Shown here piece after piece: positions 27,000 to 35,722 of a stretch of DNA of 64,000 nt. The position numbers were made by a program, and so were the translations under genes. Position 1 is the first letter of the stretch; each line of letters opens with the position of its first letter. Origin of the DNA: Lachnospiraceae bacterium (GTDB lineage: Bacteria; Bacillota; Clostridia; Lachnospirales; Lachnospiraceae); assembly GCA_017461725.1 (NCBI GenBank), contig JAFTXG010000007.1, positions 94,158 through 158,157 on the forward strand, in the 5' to 3' direction. The notes below the pieces were generated by a model, which made no database searches, was not told the DNA's origin, and worked only from the letters and a program-made list of their open reading frames with translations.

Positions 27000-29591
27000 T
27001 CATTCTCCCGCCGGTATGTACAGCACCGTATTTACCGGCCTGGTCATTCCCACGCAGCTGTCGGTGGACGTGGACGGGCAGCTCAATTCCATAAAGCTTC
27101 CGTTTACCACCATCCCCAACACTGCGGAGCCTCCGCCGTCCACATTCATCAATGTCCGGATATCCGGGAACATCCTTCGCGCGATCTCGCTCATCTCCCG
27201 GTAATCTGCGCCGACCGAGAGCTTCGTCCTTCCGGAATAGACCAAAATCACCAGATCTCCGTTTTCCGTTGTCCCGATGGCGGTGCGGGGATGCTTTTCC
27301 AGCCTGTGCAATGCGGACTCCTGGGTCTGCCGGGAGAGAGGGGTCATCCAGCCCTCCTCCTCAAACCACTGCTCCATATCCCCATCGCACAGCCCTTTTC
27401 CATCCAGAATCAGGGAAAGACCTCCGCCGTAGGCCCACTTCACCTGCGCCCACTGCTCTCTGGATATCTGACCGGGCGCATCCAGCTCTACAGTCAGCTC
27501 CAGTCCTCCTGCATCATAATATCCATCCTCCAACGGCTGCAGTCCGAGACTGCCTAACATCTTCTGCCCCAGCGATTCCTCCAGAGAAACCACCACACCA
27601 AAACCGGGCAGGATCACATCACCCTCACGCACACAGCAGATTTTGTCCTGAAGGATGACCAGATTGAGCCTTCCCTCTCCCACCAACTTCCGGTAGGTCT
27701 GTCGGTCCGCGTCTCCATCAGGCAGAGAATAATAAGGAGTGTAGATGCGGACAGGCGACTGATCCACTAAATGGACATCCGCACCAGAATCAGCTGTCTG
27801 CTCCACTAAATGGACGTCCGCACCAGCATCAGATGTCTGCTCCGCTGAATGCACATCCACATCGTCGGCCTCCCAGCTCAAAGGAAAGCCTCCTACACTC
27901 ATCCTTCCCCCGCCCAGTCGGAAGTTGAAGAATAGAAACTCTCCGTTTTCCTTCATGGCGATGCAGGTCTTGCGAAACAACGGAAAGGTCTCGATCCGCT
28001 TTCCTTCCTTTTCATACAACATATAATCCAGATGCCCCACCTGAATATCCACCTGCTCCCGGGGACGGTCTTTTCGCAGGTCATTGTAGAGCGCGGCCAG
28101 CTTCGGTGTCAGGAAAAACAAAAAGTTGGACACGATGGCTGGGCCGGTGAGCCCTTCTCCGGAAAACATTTCCCGCAGTGCGGTGCCCTTTTCACACCGG
28201 ACAACACGTGCACCCTCGGCTTTTTTCACCCGGACTGCATTCACCAGAATCGGTCCGTCAAAACATGTCTTCTCGTACCGGATCGTCTGAAATTGATTCA
28301 GATAGCTGTCAATGGCCTGCTCCCGGAGCCGGTCAAACTGCTCCATCACTGCGTTTTCAGGCATACTCACCGTAATGGGGTACTCCGGCTTCGCCTCCGT
28401 ACACTGGCTCAGGTTATTATAAATATTGATAAAATACTGGGGATAGCGCCGGTACAACTCCTCCGGACTAAAATCATAGATCCCGTCTCCGTAAGCCTCC
28501 CACAGATTCGCCAGCTGCCAGTAGGAAAGTCTGGTCTTCTCCGTCAGTCTCACCCAGCGGGTGACATCAAATCCCTTGGGCACATACACCACACAGGCCC
28601 GCCGACAATTCAGCTGATTTGTCACCGCCCGGGCATGATATCCCTCCGGGATCGCAGAGACCACCGCCGCCACACGAAGACTCCTGCAGTGCAGCAACCC
28701 TTCCTCTCCATAGACAAACAGGCAAGCCTCTCCACGGTCGATCCGGGACTGCAATTCAGGAGAGAACCGTATCCCCTCAAGGACACCGCCTGCGTGATCC
28801 ATGTCCGCTTCTAAGAAGTGAATGTCGGCACACCCGCCGAATCCTTTTCTCTGTCCATCTGCCTGTAGTTCAGCCCGGCCAGCTCTTAACTCATCTGCTT
28901 GTAGCTCAACCTGACCATCTATCTGCTCATCGTTCTGTGCGTGGCCATCTCTCGGGTCATCTATCTGACCGTCTTTCTGTGCAAGATCATCTCTCAAACT
29001 ATCTCTCAACCACGGCTCCAGCGCCTCCCGCGTCGGAAGTGTATCTCCCCGCTCCCGGCTGACCAGAATATAAACCTCTTTTCCCTGCAGCGTAGCTTTG
29101 TCCAGGTCCTCCTTCATGAGAAAGAACAGCTCCGGCTGAAGCAGGAGGAAGATCACGCTCTCACAGCAGTTCAGCAATGCGTTCTTTTTCTTCCGCTGGT
29201 CAATCCCAACCGTCGGGTCAAACTCCACCGGTCTGTGCATCCTTAACACCCGCGCCTTCTCCAGCGCATCCGCGCCCAGCACCTGTCTGCGAACCCCATG
29301 AATGTGCCGATACATCTCCTCCATCGAATACTCGTCAAACTGATCAAGACAAGCCAAACTCAGACCGACCTGATGCTCATAGGCCTCCTTCTCGTTTTGG
29401 GAGATCAACCCCTCCGAAAGCATCCGATCCACCAGATCATCGTTTACTCTCGGGGAACTTCCATATTTAGGAATCGTGATATTAATCTCCTGACAACGAA
29501 AAAACCAGTTCAGCACATCTGTTTTATAATCTTTTCGCAGATAGCTTCCCCGCAGGCGGTTCTTTTCCGTTAATTGAAGTGTCTTTTTCAT
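27000..29591 (-). CDS. Large protein with C-terminal phosphodiester glycosidase (NAGPA-like) domain
   Basis: The 863-residue protein ends (about 690-863) in a phosphodiester glycosidase domain (PF09992): AIGTTENGDLVILVYSGR, MNVDGGGSAVLGMVVNG and a CPSTS...MTRPVNTVLYI end. In animals this domain cleaves GlcNAc-1-phosphate from mannose-6-phosphate diesters. The first 650 residues I do not recognise. They contain two low-complexity inserts: a Gln/Asp/Glu-rich stretch (about 210-260) and a 13-residue repeat with VHLVEQT (about 590-620). No signal peptide is seen, which is odd for this family. The start at MKKTLQLTEK follows GGAG by 6 nt. Confidence 0.8.
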   Translation of the reverse strand: MKKTLQLTEKNRLRGSYLRKDYKTDVLNWFFRCQEINITIPKYGSSPRVNDDLVDRMLSEGLISQNEKEAYEHQVGLSLACLDQFDEYSMEEMYRHIHGVRRQVLGADALEKARVLRMHRPVEFDPTVGIDQRKKKNALLNCCESVIFLLLQPELFFLMKEDLDKATLQGKEVYILVSRERGDTLPTREALEPWLRDSLRDDLAQKDGQIDDPRDGHAQNDEQIDGQVELQADELRAGRAELQADGQRKGFGGCADIHFLEADMDHAGGVLEGIRFSPELQSRIDRGEACLFVYGEEGLLHCRSLRVAAVVSAIPEGYHARAVTNQLNCRRACVVYVPKGFDVTRWVRLTEKTRLSYWQLANLWEAYGDGIYDFSPEELYRRYPQYFINIYNNLSQCTEAKPEYPITVSMPENAVMEQFDRLREQAIDSYLNQFQTIRYEKTCFDGPILVNAVRVKKAEGARVVRCEKGTALREMFSGEGLTGPAIVSNFLFFLTPKLAALYNDLRKDRPREQVDIQVGHLDYMLYEKEGKRIETFPLFRKTCIAMKENGEFLFFNFRLGGGRMSVGGFPLSWEADDVDVHSAEQTSDAGADVHLVEQTADSGADVHLVDQSPVRIYTPYYSLPDGDADRQTYRKLVGEGRLNLVILQDKICCVREGDVILPGFGVVVSLEESLGQKMLGSLGLQPLEDGYYDAGGLELTVELDAPGQISREQWAQVKWAYGGGLSLILDGKGLCDGDMEQWFEEEGWMTPLSRQTQESALHRLEKHPRTAIGTTENGDLVILVYSGRTKLSVGADYREMSEIARRMFPDIRTLMNVDGGGSAVLGMVVNGSFMELSCPSTSTDSCVGMTRPVNTVLYIPAGE
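27759..27858 (-). repeat. 39-bp in-frame tandem repeat within the NAGPA-like gene
   Basis: Units start at 27759 and 27798, each 39 bp (13 codons), with a partial third from 27837. They code for the repeated VHLVEQT/GAD block. The frame is kept. Confidence 0.8.
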
Positions 29592-29807
29592 CGCAATCTC
29601 CATTCCGCCGCCTTTTGGTTGGCGGCACAAATGCCACTCCGCTTTTTCATTTTGGTCATATTAAAATCACCAAATACTCCTGTTTGCCAAAAGAATACCA
29701 CATTTCACCGTGGTTTTCTGTATAAATCCAGTCCTAATTTTTATAATTTCGGTTTCCTCAGTTGCAGTCACTCAATCCCTACGATATAATCAGCTATATC
29801 AAACATA

Positions 29808-29995
29808 ACCGTTCAGACTGGTAATTGAACCGGCCGTCTCAGAAAGGTTTCCTGTCAAAAGCCGACCCGAATTAGTCCCTAACCACCCACGGGCGTTACC
29901 GTGGGCTGGTCTTAACGGGACAGTCGGGAATCGGCATTTTGCACGGAAATCCTTTCTGGACTTCCTGTCCGCCCCACTATCAGCGTCTGAACGGT
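29808..29995. mobile_element. MITE-like long palindrome with TA flanks
   Basis: The 188-bp element begins with ACCGTTCAGAC and ends with its exact complement, GTCTGAACGGT, and TA dinucleotides flank both ends (29806-29807, 29996-29997). The arms pair imperfectly over most of their length, closing at CCCACGG and CCGTGGG. TA duplication and palindromic shape fit a non-autonomous element of the IS630/Tc1-mariner group, though no transposase is in the window. It sits just before the AraC start, so it will be in that gene's leader. The remaining parts of 29592-30028 are AT-rich with no gene seen. Confidence 0.6.
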
Positions 29996-30028
29996 TACCA
30001 TCAACCCGGAAGGAGTGTTCCCGCTGCC

Positions 30029-30925
30029 ATGGATTACCGAAAGGCAACTCTTCAAACGCTGATTCATATTGATGGGGTGTATTCGGTGCATTACTTTGAA
30101 TACGCCAAGGATTTTTCCTATTCAGGAGAAATGCACAATTTCTGGGAGCTGGTGTACGCGGACAAGCAGAGCATGTACATCACCGCCGGTGCGGAGGAGA
30201 TCCTGCTGCCCATCGGCCATCTGTACATCCACAAACCCAACGAATTTCACAAGATCCGCTGCGACGGCGTCCGGGCCGCTAATTCGGTCATTGTCTCCTT
30301 TGACTGTGACTGTCCCGAGCTGATGAATATTGCAGGCATGGTCATTGCCGCCAGCTCAGAGGAAAAGGCCCTGCTGGGTGCCATTATCCGTGAGGCCTCC
30401 ATGGCGTTTTCCACGCCGCTGGGTCAGTCTTACATACGGGAAATGATCAAATCCGGCAATGGCCCTTTCGGCTGCGAACAGCTCATCCGCATCTATCTGG
30501 AGCAGTTACTGATTTTCCTCATCCGCGGCAACCGCCGGGTCCCCCCTGCGCGCAAACCGGTAAACAATTCACTGCTGATCGCGATCTGTGATTATATGGA
30601 AAAGCATGTGGAACAGGATCTTCATTTTTCTGAGATCCAAAGCCACTTTAATATCTCCGCTTCCGTCATCAAAAAGAATTTTCGGGAACATATGGGCTGC
30701 GGCGTGATGGAGCACTTCAACCGCCTGAAGGTGGACGCAGCCAAGGAAATGATCCGGGAGGGAAATTTTACCTTCACGGAAATCTCCGAACGCCTCTCCT
30801 TCAACACCCCACAGTATTTCACCACCGTCTTTCGGCGGGTGTCGGGGATGACCCCGTCAGAGTATGCCGGATCGGTGAGGTCAAATTCGGGAGATGTGAA
30901 TGTGGGCGAAAAGAGGCATGAATAA
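30029..30925 (+). CDS. AraC family transcriptional regulator
   Basis: The 298-residue protein has an N-terminal cupin sensor (FWELVYADKQSMYI, then LYIHKPNEFHKI) and a C-terminal AraC domain (about 190-285) with NISASVIKKNFREHMG and TPQYFTTVFRRVSGMTPSEY. The ATG at 30029 is chosen; AAGGAG lies 13 nt upstream, a rather long gap, and the longer frame would run into the palindromic element. It is divergent from the NAGPA-like gene and could control it. Confidence 0.87.
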   Translation: MDYRKATLQTLIHIDGVYSVHYFEYAKDFSYSGEMHNFWELVYADKQSMYITAGAEEILLPIGHLYIHKPNEFHKIRCDGVRAANSVIVSFDCDCPELMNIAGMVIAASSEEKALLGAIIREASMAFSTPLGQSYIREMIKSGNGPFGCEQLIRIYLEQLLIFLIRGNRRVPPARKPVNNSLLIAICDYMEKHVEQDLHFSEIQSHFNISASVIKKNFREHMGCGVMEHFNRLKVDAAKEMIREGNFTFTEISERLSFNTPQYFTTVFRRVSGMTPSEYAGSVRSNSGDVNVGEKRHE

Positions 30926-30930
30926 TCAGG

Positions 30931-31050
30931 GATGTGGACGTGCCCTCCTATCATTCACACCTGAATGTACGGTACGCTGGAGAAAACCATCCGCGCTTTC
31001 TGTGGGAAGTTCCAGGAGACAAAAAAGGCCGATGCAGATCCCTTCACACT
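30931..31050 (+). pseudogene. Fragment of an AraC-type regulator gene, related to 39756-41966
   Basis: About 120 bp match the middle of the regulator gene at about 41546-41666 (GTGGACGTGCCCTCCTA, TGTACGGT, GCCGATGCAGATCC), with frame changes. In one frame it still reads DVDVPSYHSHLN. No start, stop or other part of that gene is present. It shows a past partial duplication or a lost paralog. Nothing else is seen up to the BrnT promoter. Confidence 0.75.
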
Positions 31051-31274
31051 ACCGGTAATACTTCCGGCATCGTAAAAATACTGCTTGCCAATGTAACTAA
31101 CGCGTTTTCTATTCCCTCTGTTTTAGAAATCGAGACCTCACCAATTGCTTTTGGAAAAGGACTTTCCGTTGCCCTTCACCTAATATCCAAAAACGAGGGG
31201 TGTACGGGGTATAAAATAAATTTTTTCGCAAAAAGAAATCACCTATCCTTTCAATAAATGCAATTCAACACCCC

Positions 31275-31303
31275 TTGACATATAATTATTCTATAATTAT
31301 AAT
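31275..31303 (+). promoter_or_regulatory. brnT-brnA promoter with overlapping palindromic operator
   Basis: A perfect TTGACA and a perfect TATAAT are separated by 17 bp. The sequence CTATAATTAT ... ATAATCATAG (31291-31313) is a palindrome with one mismatch over the -10 box, a fitting operator for BrnA, which represses its own operon. Confidence 0.75.
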
Positions 31304-31350
31304 ATAATCATAGAACAGTTGTGAATCCGAAATGAGGTGAATGCTATTTT

Positions 31351-31638
31351 ATGGAATACTTGAAATTTGAATGGGACGAAAACAAAAACACGATAAACAA
31401 AAGCAAGCATAATGTCTCATTCGAAGAAGCAAAAACCGTTTTCTATGATGAACAGGCCCTTGTCATTGATGATCCAGACCACTCGGAACAGGAAGATCGT
31501 TTTATCATACTCGGTCAAAGCAGTACAGTCAAACTTTTAGTTGTATGCCACTGCTACCGTGAATCGGATACGGTGATCCGAATCATCTCTGCAAGAAAAG
31601 CAACCAAGACAGAGACCACTCAATATTATGATTTTTAA
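31351..31638 (+). CDS. brnT: BrnT family toxin
   Basis: The 95-residue protein matches the BrnT family (PF04365) throughout: FEWDENKNTINKSKHNVSFE, then VFYD, RFIILGQSS, LLVVCHCY and the end IRIISARKATKTETTQYY. BrnT is a RelE-fold ribonuclease toxin that stops translation. It is 12 bp ahead of its antitoxin. Toxin-first order is normal for brnTA. Confidence 0.92.
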   Translation: MEYLKFEWDENKNTINKSKHNVSFEEAKTVFYDEQALVIDDPDHSEQEDRFIILGQSSTVKLLVVCHCYRESDTVIRIISARKATKTETTQYYDF

Positions 31639-31650
31639 GGAGGAGACCCT

Positions 31651-31860
31651 ATGAGAGAAGAATACAACTTCAGCAATGCCAGAAAGAACCCGTATATCAA
31701 GAAAGCAAAACAGCAGATTACCATCAATCTTGACCGAGATGTTATTGATTATTTCAAGGGACAATCCGGTTCCTCCGGCATTCCCTATCAAACGCTCATC
31801 AATCTTTATCTGTCTGACTGCGTAACGCAGAAACGCGAATTGCAGTTGTCCTGGAAATAG
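31651..31860 (+). CDS. brnA: BrnA family antitoxin
   Basis: The 69-residue protein has the BrnA pattern (PF14384): KKAKQQITINLDRDVIDYFK and IPYQTLINLYLSDCV, a ribbon-helix-helix DNA-binding fold with a toxin-binding part. AAGGAGGAG is the ribosome site. It should neutralize BrnT and bind the palindrome at the promoter. Confidence 0.88.
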   Translation: MREEYNFSNARKNPYIKKAKQQITINLDRDVIDYFKGQSGSSGIPYQTLINLYLSDCVTQKRELQLSWK

Positions 31861-31891
31861 TTTACGCATTCTCCCCAACCGTCAGATTTAT

Positions 31892-31917
31892 GGGAGGCTG
31901 CCATCGGCGGCCCTCCC
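31892..31917 (+). terminator. Terminator of brnT-brnA
   Basis: GGGAGG and CCTCCC with inner TGCC/GGCG pairing form a hairpin, followed by ACTCTTTTACTTT. The gap up to 32059 has nothing else recognisable. Confidence 0.6.
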
Positions 31918-32059
31918 ACTCTTTTACTTTACTTTGTTAAAATACTTTTTCAACTTCTCGACTGCCCTCACTGAAATAGACCTTTTCAACGACATAAGAG
32001 CTTTTAAGAAGAATTACTTAAAGCACATTCAAAAGAAAATCTTATGAGACTTACCGATC

Positions 32060-32731
32060 TCACCCAAACTGTTTACTGTCTGCATACTCATTATCCTGTA
32101 CTTCAGGTGTATTTGTGTTCCTCTGCCTCAGCATCCAGTCAAACAACTCCCGCTGCGCATAGGCATAGTCCCAGCTGTTGTGGGCAGTATTGTCCAACAG
32201 CGTGAGTCTGGCATTTCCGCCGACCTCATTCAGCTTTTCCACCATGAATACGCTCTCCTCCGACGGAACGGTCTTGTCGTCCTTGCCGTGGAATGCCCAC
32301 ACCGGCACATTGATCAACCGCTTCACATTCCAGCGCATGCCGCCTCCGCAGACCGGAACCAACGCCGCGAAATACTCCGGCATGGTCATGGCCAGCTGCC
32401 AGGAGCCATAGCCTCCCATACTGGTGCCCATCAGATACAGACGGTTTGCATCCACTGCCGGATGATCCGCCACTATTTTTACGAAATCCTGTAGTTGCTC
32501 GAACATATCAAACCAGGAGTTTCTATTACACAGCGGCGCAAACACCATAAAGGGTGAGTTCTCGTTACTGATATGGCTATTATCATTAAAAAATGGGTTC
32601 TGCTCCAGCACGCCAATATCGTTGCCGCGCGATCCCGCACCGTGAAGGAAAATGATAGTGGGATTTTTCTCCGCCAGTTTGCCCGGCTCCTTTACCACAT
32701 ATTGCAACTTACCAAACTCTCGTCTCTCCAT
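32060..32731 (-). CDS. Alpha/beta hydrolase, copy 2
   Basis: This 223-residue protein is nearly the same as the one at 20799-21470, from MERR.FGKLQYVVKEPGK to the final EYADSKQFG, with the same nucleophile elbow (GTSMGGYGS here, GNSMGGFGS there), FLHGAG and DNTAHNSW motifs. AGAGAGGG precedes the ATG. It lies beyond the end of locus 2, downstream of the GH89-like gene and behind its terminator. The two copies suggest a recent duplication of the gene alone, since flanks differ. Confidence 0.88.
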   Translation of the reverse strand: MERREFGKLQYVVKEPGKLAEKNPTIIFLHGAGSRGNDIGVLEQNPFFNDNSHISNENSPFMVFAPLCNRNSWFDMFEQLQDFVKIVADHPAVDANRLYLMGTSMGGYGSWQLAMTMPEYFAALVPVCGGGMRWNVKRLINVPVWAFHGKDDKTVPSEESVFMVEKLNEVGGNARLTLLDNTAHNSWDYAYAQRELFDWMLRQRNTNTPEVQDNEYADSKQFG

Positions 32732-32762
32732 CTGTTAGCCCTCTCTGACTTTATGATAAAAA

Positions 32763-32807
32763 ATGAGCAGCGGCACAATCTTCAGAAAGCTTTGCGCAAC
32801 TGCTCAT
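32763..32807 (-). terminator. Terminator of locus 2
   Basis: ATGAGCAG and CTGCTCAT form the base of the stem; on the minus strand it is followed by a run of six T. It lies 44 bp past the stop of the GH89-like gene. Confidence 0.7.
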
Positions 32808-32850
32808 CTCGATTTGCTATCCATTTCAAACACAATTTTTGTCGAATATT

Positions 32851-35130
32851 TCATCCCTCAAATTGCATCTGACCAATAATTTCAATACAGTTATCTATCA
32901 CAGCCTTCAATTCACGTCGAGGAATATCATTCATTTCCTTTAGGGACGTCTCGTAAAACTTCTTAGTGTTTTCCGACATCCGCTCTGACATCCGATCTCG
33001 ATTAATTTCTACACCCATGGCAGCTGCCCGTGTAACTTCTTCGAACAGGATCTTTGCTTCAGGAACATAAAGATATTCGGCTAACTCAAAGATGAATGAT
33101 CTACAATAGTAATTGTCTGCATTATGCTTTAAGGTTACCTCAAAATTCGGGTTTGTTTCTGTCACTGCCTCCAGCCGATTTAACGACTCATACATGGAGT
33201 AATCTTCATGAAGAGAAAGCAATTCCGCAAATCCTACAAACAAAGCGAGGGTATCTCCCATGGCCTTTTCCAACTTCTCAATATCGTTCTTCTTAGCATA
33301 GCGCACTTGACATTCCATTAAGCCCAAAACAAGATATCTGCTAACCACTGTCCGCGCCACATCAAAGATATCTCGACGAAGCAATTCATCCTGCTCTGAC
33401 GCAGCGATAACCCCTGTTAACTCAGTCAATATTTTCATGGCATCGGACTGCAGTTCCACGGCCTGTTTCAACCACTGCCCGTATTTTTCCGGTGCATCGT
33501 CGGCAAAAAGAGCCAATCGCTTCACATCTCTGAACATGCTTGAAAATCGATTATCCCATACGTTCAATCGGATAATTGGCATCAACTTCGTCCACAGTCT
33601 AATCATCCGTTCACCGATTGCTTTATCATAGCGGTCTCTGCAATATTTTTCAATCATCCCCTCTGTAGAAGGTTCCTCACTTTCCCATGCATAGAATGCA
33701 GTATATTCTCCGCAGAAGGTATCTCCATGGGACAACTCCGGCCACAGGATAACTCCCTTGCACATAGGATCTTTCTGTGCAATCGCAAGCCGTTCATTGA
33801 TCATATCATAATTCCCCATTAATTCACTGTTTGCCTCATACGCCGAAAATACACCAAATACCCAAGGGAATTTACCTATCACACCCCAATTGGTAAAGTT
33901 ATTTTCATTAGTCGTGTCAGAAGTATAATCCAATATGATCGCCTGCTCCGGATCCAACTCGGCAACCAACTGTTGTATCTCCTCTATCGTGTAATATTGC
34001 CACAAATCCCAACTTGCAATCATCAGCGGGGCGTTTGGATAAGTCTCCTTCAAGTAGGCTGAAATCCGATGATAAGTGTAGAGTTTAAGCCGCAGATTCT
34101 CCTCCCGATCATCAGAAAACATGCGCTCTGCCAAGCCAATCGTATGAAAGACTTCCGGCTTTCCGTACTCACGAATATGCGTCTCCGTCAGTTTGAAATA
34201 ATGATTCATATTTTCATCTTTGCGAATATCCCAGATTAATCCCGTATCCTCTGAATACTTTGCCGTTTTCTGTCCTCGCAACAATGAGGGCTTTACTGTA
34301 TCCAAAAACTCCTTAGGTGTTCTCGTGTACCAATGTGTCATCGTTCCACAGTCTTCCACATGCATTAGATCACACGAAAAGGCATACTGAAGAATTTGTT
34401 TTCGCAACTCACCTCTGTATTCCAAGGACCAAAATAGATTACGATCATTAAACCCATCGGTCGCCTCCGGCAACTGTCCGTCACGCTCAGGATAATGCAC
34501 CTCATTCGGAAAAGCTTTCTGGAATAGATCATCAAATCCGATCCGAAGCATGAACAGATTTAATCGTTTTTTTAACATCCAGTGTATCTCTCGCTTCCAG
34601 TCTTCCAAAGACCAGTGCTCAGCCTGAAAACGATGAAGACTGCGATGCGCAAAATAACGAATTCCTCTATACTCAAATCGTGGGCTTTCCTTCAACATAA
34701 TTCCTTCAAGAGGCAATTCACTACACGTGCCAATTCGGTCTCCATCCCAGAACCAACGACAATGACAAAACCGCTCAAAATATCGATAAACTGCATACAA
34801 AACCGCCCTCGGTCTTCCTCCGGTCAGTAATAACACCTTGCAACCATTGACACACAGAGATTTAATCACATATTCATCCGTACCGTATCGAAAACAAACG
34901 TCTTTTAATTCGCCGTCAAGATAAAGTTCACCGGTTAAATGATTTTCCGCGTCATTTCCCAAGATCACCACTTTTGAGTATCTACTCAGCGACTTTCGTT
35001 CAACCTCTTCGTCGGTTTTCAGTTCTATTAAATTCCCAGTTACCTCATGAGTCAGCTGTGCAAAGCATTCCGCTGCAATTTTGTGTGCCTGATGCCCATG
35101 AGCAGGATATACTAAAATCATTTTTTCCAT
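32851..35130 (-). CDS. Putative intracellular glycosidase, alpha-N-acetylglucosaminidase (GH89)-like
   Basis: The 759-residue protein has an N-terminal alpha/beta domain of the kind found before GH20/GH67/GH89 catalytic barrels (LLTGGRPRAVLYAVYRYFE), then a probable TIM barrel (WKREIHWMLKKRLNLFMLRI, like the WEREIDWMAL.GIN block of GH89, and LIWDIRKDENMN, ILDYTSD) and an alpha-helical C-terminal part (550-759). GH89 enzymes release terminal alpha-GlcNAc. The alternative is an alpha-glucuronidase-like family. No signal peptide is present. The start MEKMILVYPAHG follows GGGAGGA. It is the last gene of locus 2. Confidence 0.6.
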   Translation of the reverse strand: MEKMILVYPAHGHQAHKIAAECFAQLTHEVTGNLIELKTDEEVERKSLSRYSKVVILGNDAENHLTGELYLDGELKDVCFRYGTDEYVIKSLCVNGCKVLLLTGGRPRAVLYAVYRYFERFCHCRWFWDGDRIGTCSELPLEGIMLKESPRFEYRGIRYFAHRSLHRFQAEHWSLEDWKREIHWMLKKRLNLFMLRIGFDDLFQKAFPNEVHYPERDGQLPEATDGFNDRNLFWSLEYRGELRKQILQYAFSCDLMHVEDCGTMTHWYTRTPKEFLDTVKPSLLRGQKTAKYSEDTGLIWDIRKDENMNHYFKLTETHIREYGKPEVFHTIGLAERMFSDDREENLRLKLYTYHRISAYLKETYPNAPLMIASWDLWQYYTIEEIQQLVAELDPEQAIILDYTSDTTNENNFTNWGVIGKFPWVFGVFSAYEANSELMGNYDMINERLAIAQKDPMCKGVILWPELSHGDTFCGEYTAFYAWESEEPSTEGMIEKYCRDRYDKAIGERMIRLWTKLMPIIRLNVWDNRFSSMFRDVKRLALFADDAPEKYGQWLKQAVELQSDAMKILTELTGVIAASEQDELLRRDIFDVARTVVSRYLVLGLMECQVRYAKKNDIEKLEKAMGDTLALFVGFAELLSLHEDYSMYESLNRLEAVTETNPNFEVTLKHNADNYYCRSFIFELAEYLYVPEAKILFEEVTRAAAMGVEINRDRMSERMSENTKKFYETSLKEMNDIPRRELKAVIDNCIEIIGQMQFEG

Positions 35131-35158
35131 AAAAATTCCTCCCTTCAGTGTACCCTTG

Positions 35159-35713
35159 TTAAACCGTAATTTCTCCAAAATATTCAGGTCGATGAAAATC
35201 GGGCTTCTCTAACGGATATTTCGTCCAAATACCGTAGTGCGGAAATTCTGTATTATCTCCGCACTTATAAAAATTCGTACGAATCTTCATCCCCTTCTCA
35301 TAACAATACTGCGGAATGTATTTTTTGATCAGTACAAACGGAACTCGGAAACAGATCGCCCAATTACTGTCATTGATCTTCGTCGTAATTTTCAGCGTCC
35401 GAATCTCCTCCTCCGTCAATAAAACACCCTCGTAGCGATCCTTTCGAAATGCCACATGCATTGCCCCGTTTGCGTTAACCTCAAAATTGAAGTACCTATC
35501 ACAAATCATCGGTGCAAAATTGACAAACCATTCCACACAGCTATCCTTGTGGACATAATGCTGATGTTCAGTCTCTACCCGGCGGGGATTATCCTCATGA
35601 ACCATCACACGCATCAAAAAGCCTGTTTCACTCACATCCAATTCAAATTCTGTGTATGGCTTATACCCGTTTTCATCCCAAGGATAGGTAAGCGTAAATT
35701 TTTGTTTATTCAT
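35159..35713 (-). CDS. CBM9-like carbohydrate-binding protein
   Basis: The 184-residue protein resembles the CBM9-like DOMON fold (PF16011 type): FTLTYPWDENGYKP, the acidic/aromatic segment HKDSCVEWFVNF, YFNFEVNANGAMH and W..CFRVPFVLI. It lacks a signal peptide and so would bind sugars in the cytosol. The ATG at 35713 is used; a GTG at 35722 directly after the permease stop is also possible and has AAAGG nearer. It lies between the permeases and the glycosidase of locus 2. Confidence 0.72.
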   Translation of the reverse strand: MNKQKFTLTYPWDENGYKPYTEFELDVSETGFLMRVMVHEDNPRRVETEHQHYVHKDSCVEWFVNFAPMICDRYFNFEVNANGAMHVAFRKDRYEGVLLTEEEIRTLKITTKINDSNWAICFRVPFVLIKKYIPQYCYEKGMKIRTNFYKCGDNTEFPHYGIWTKYPLEKPDFHRPEYFGEITV

Positions 35714-35722
35714 CAGGCGCAC

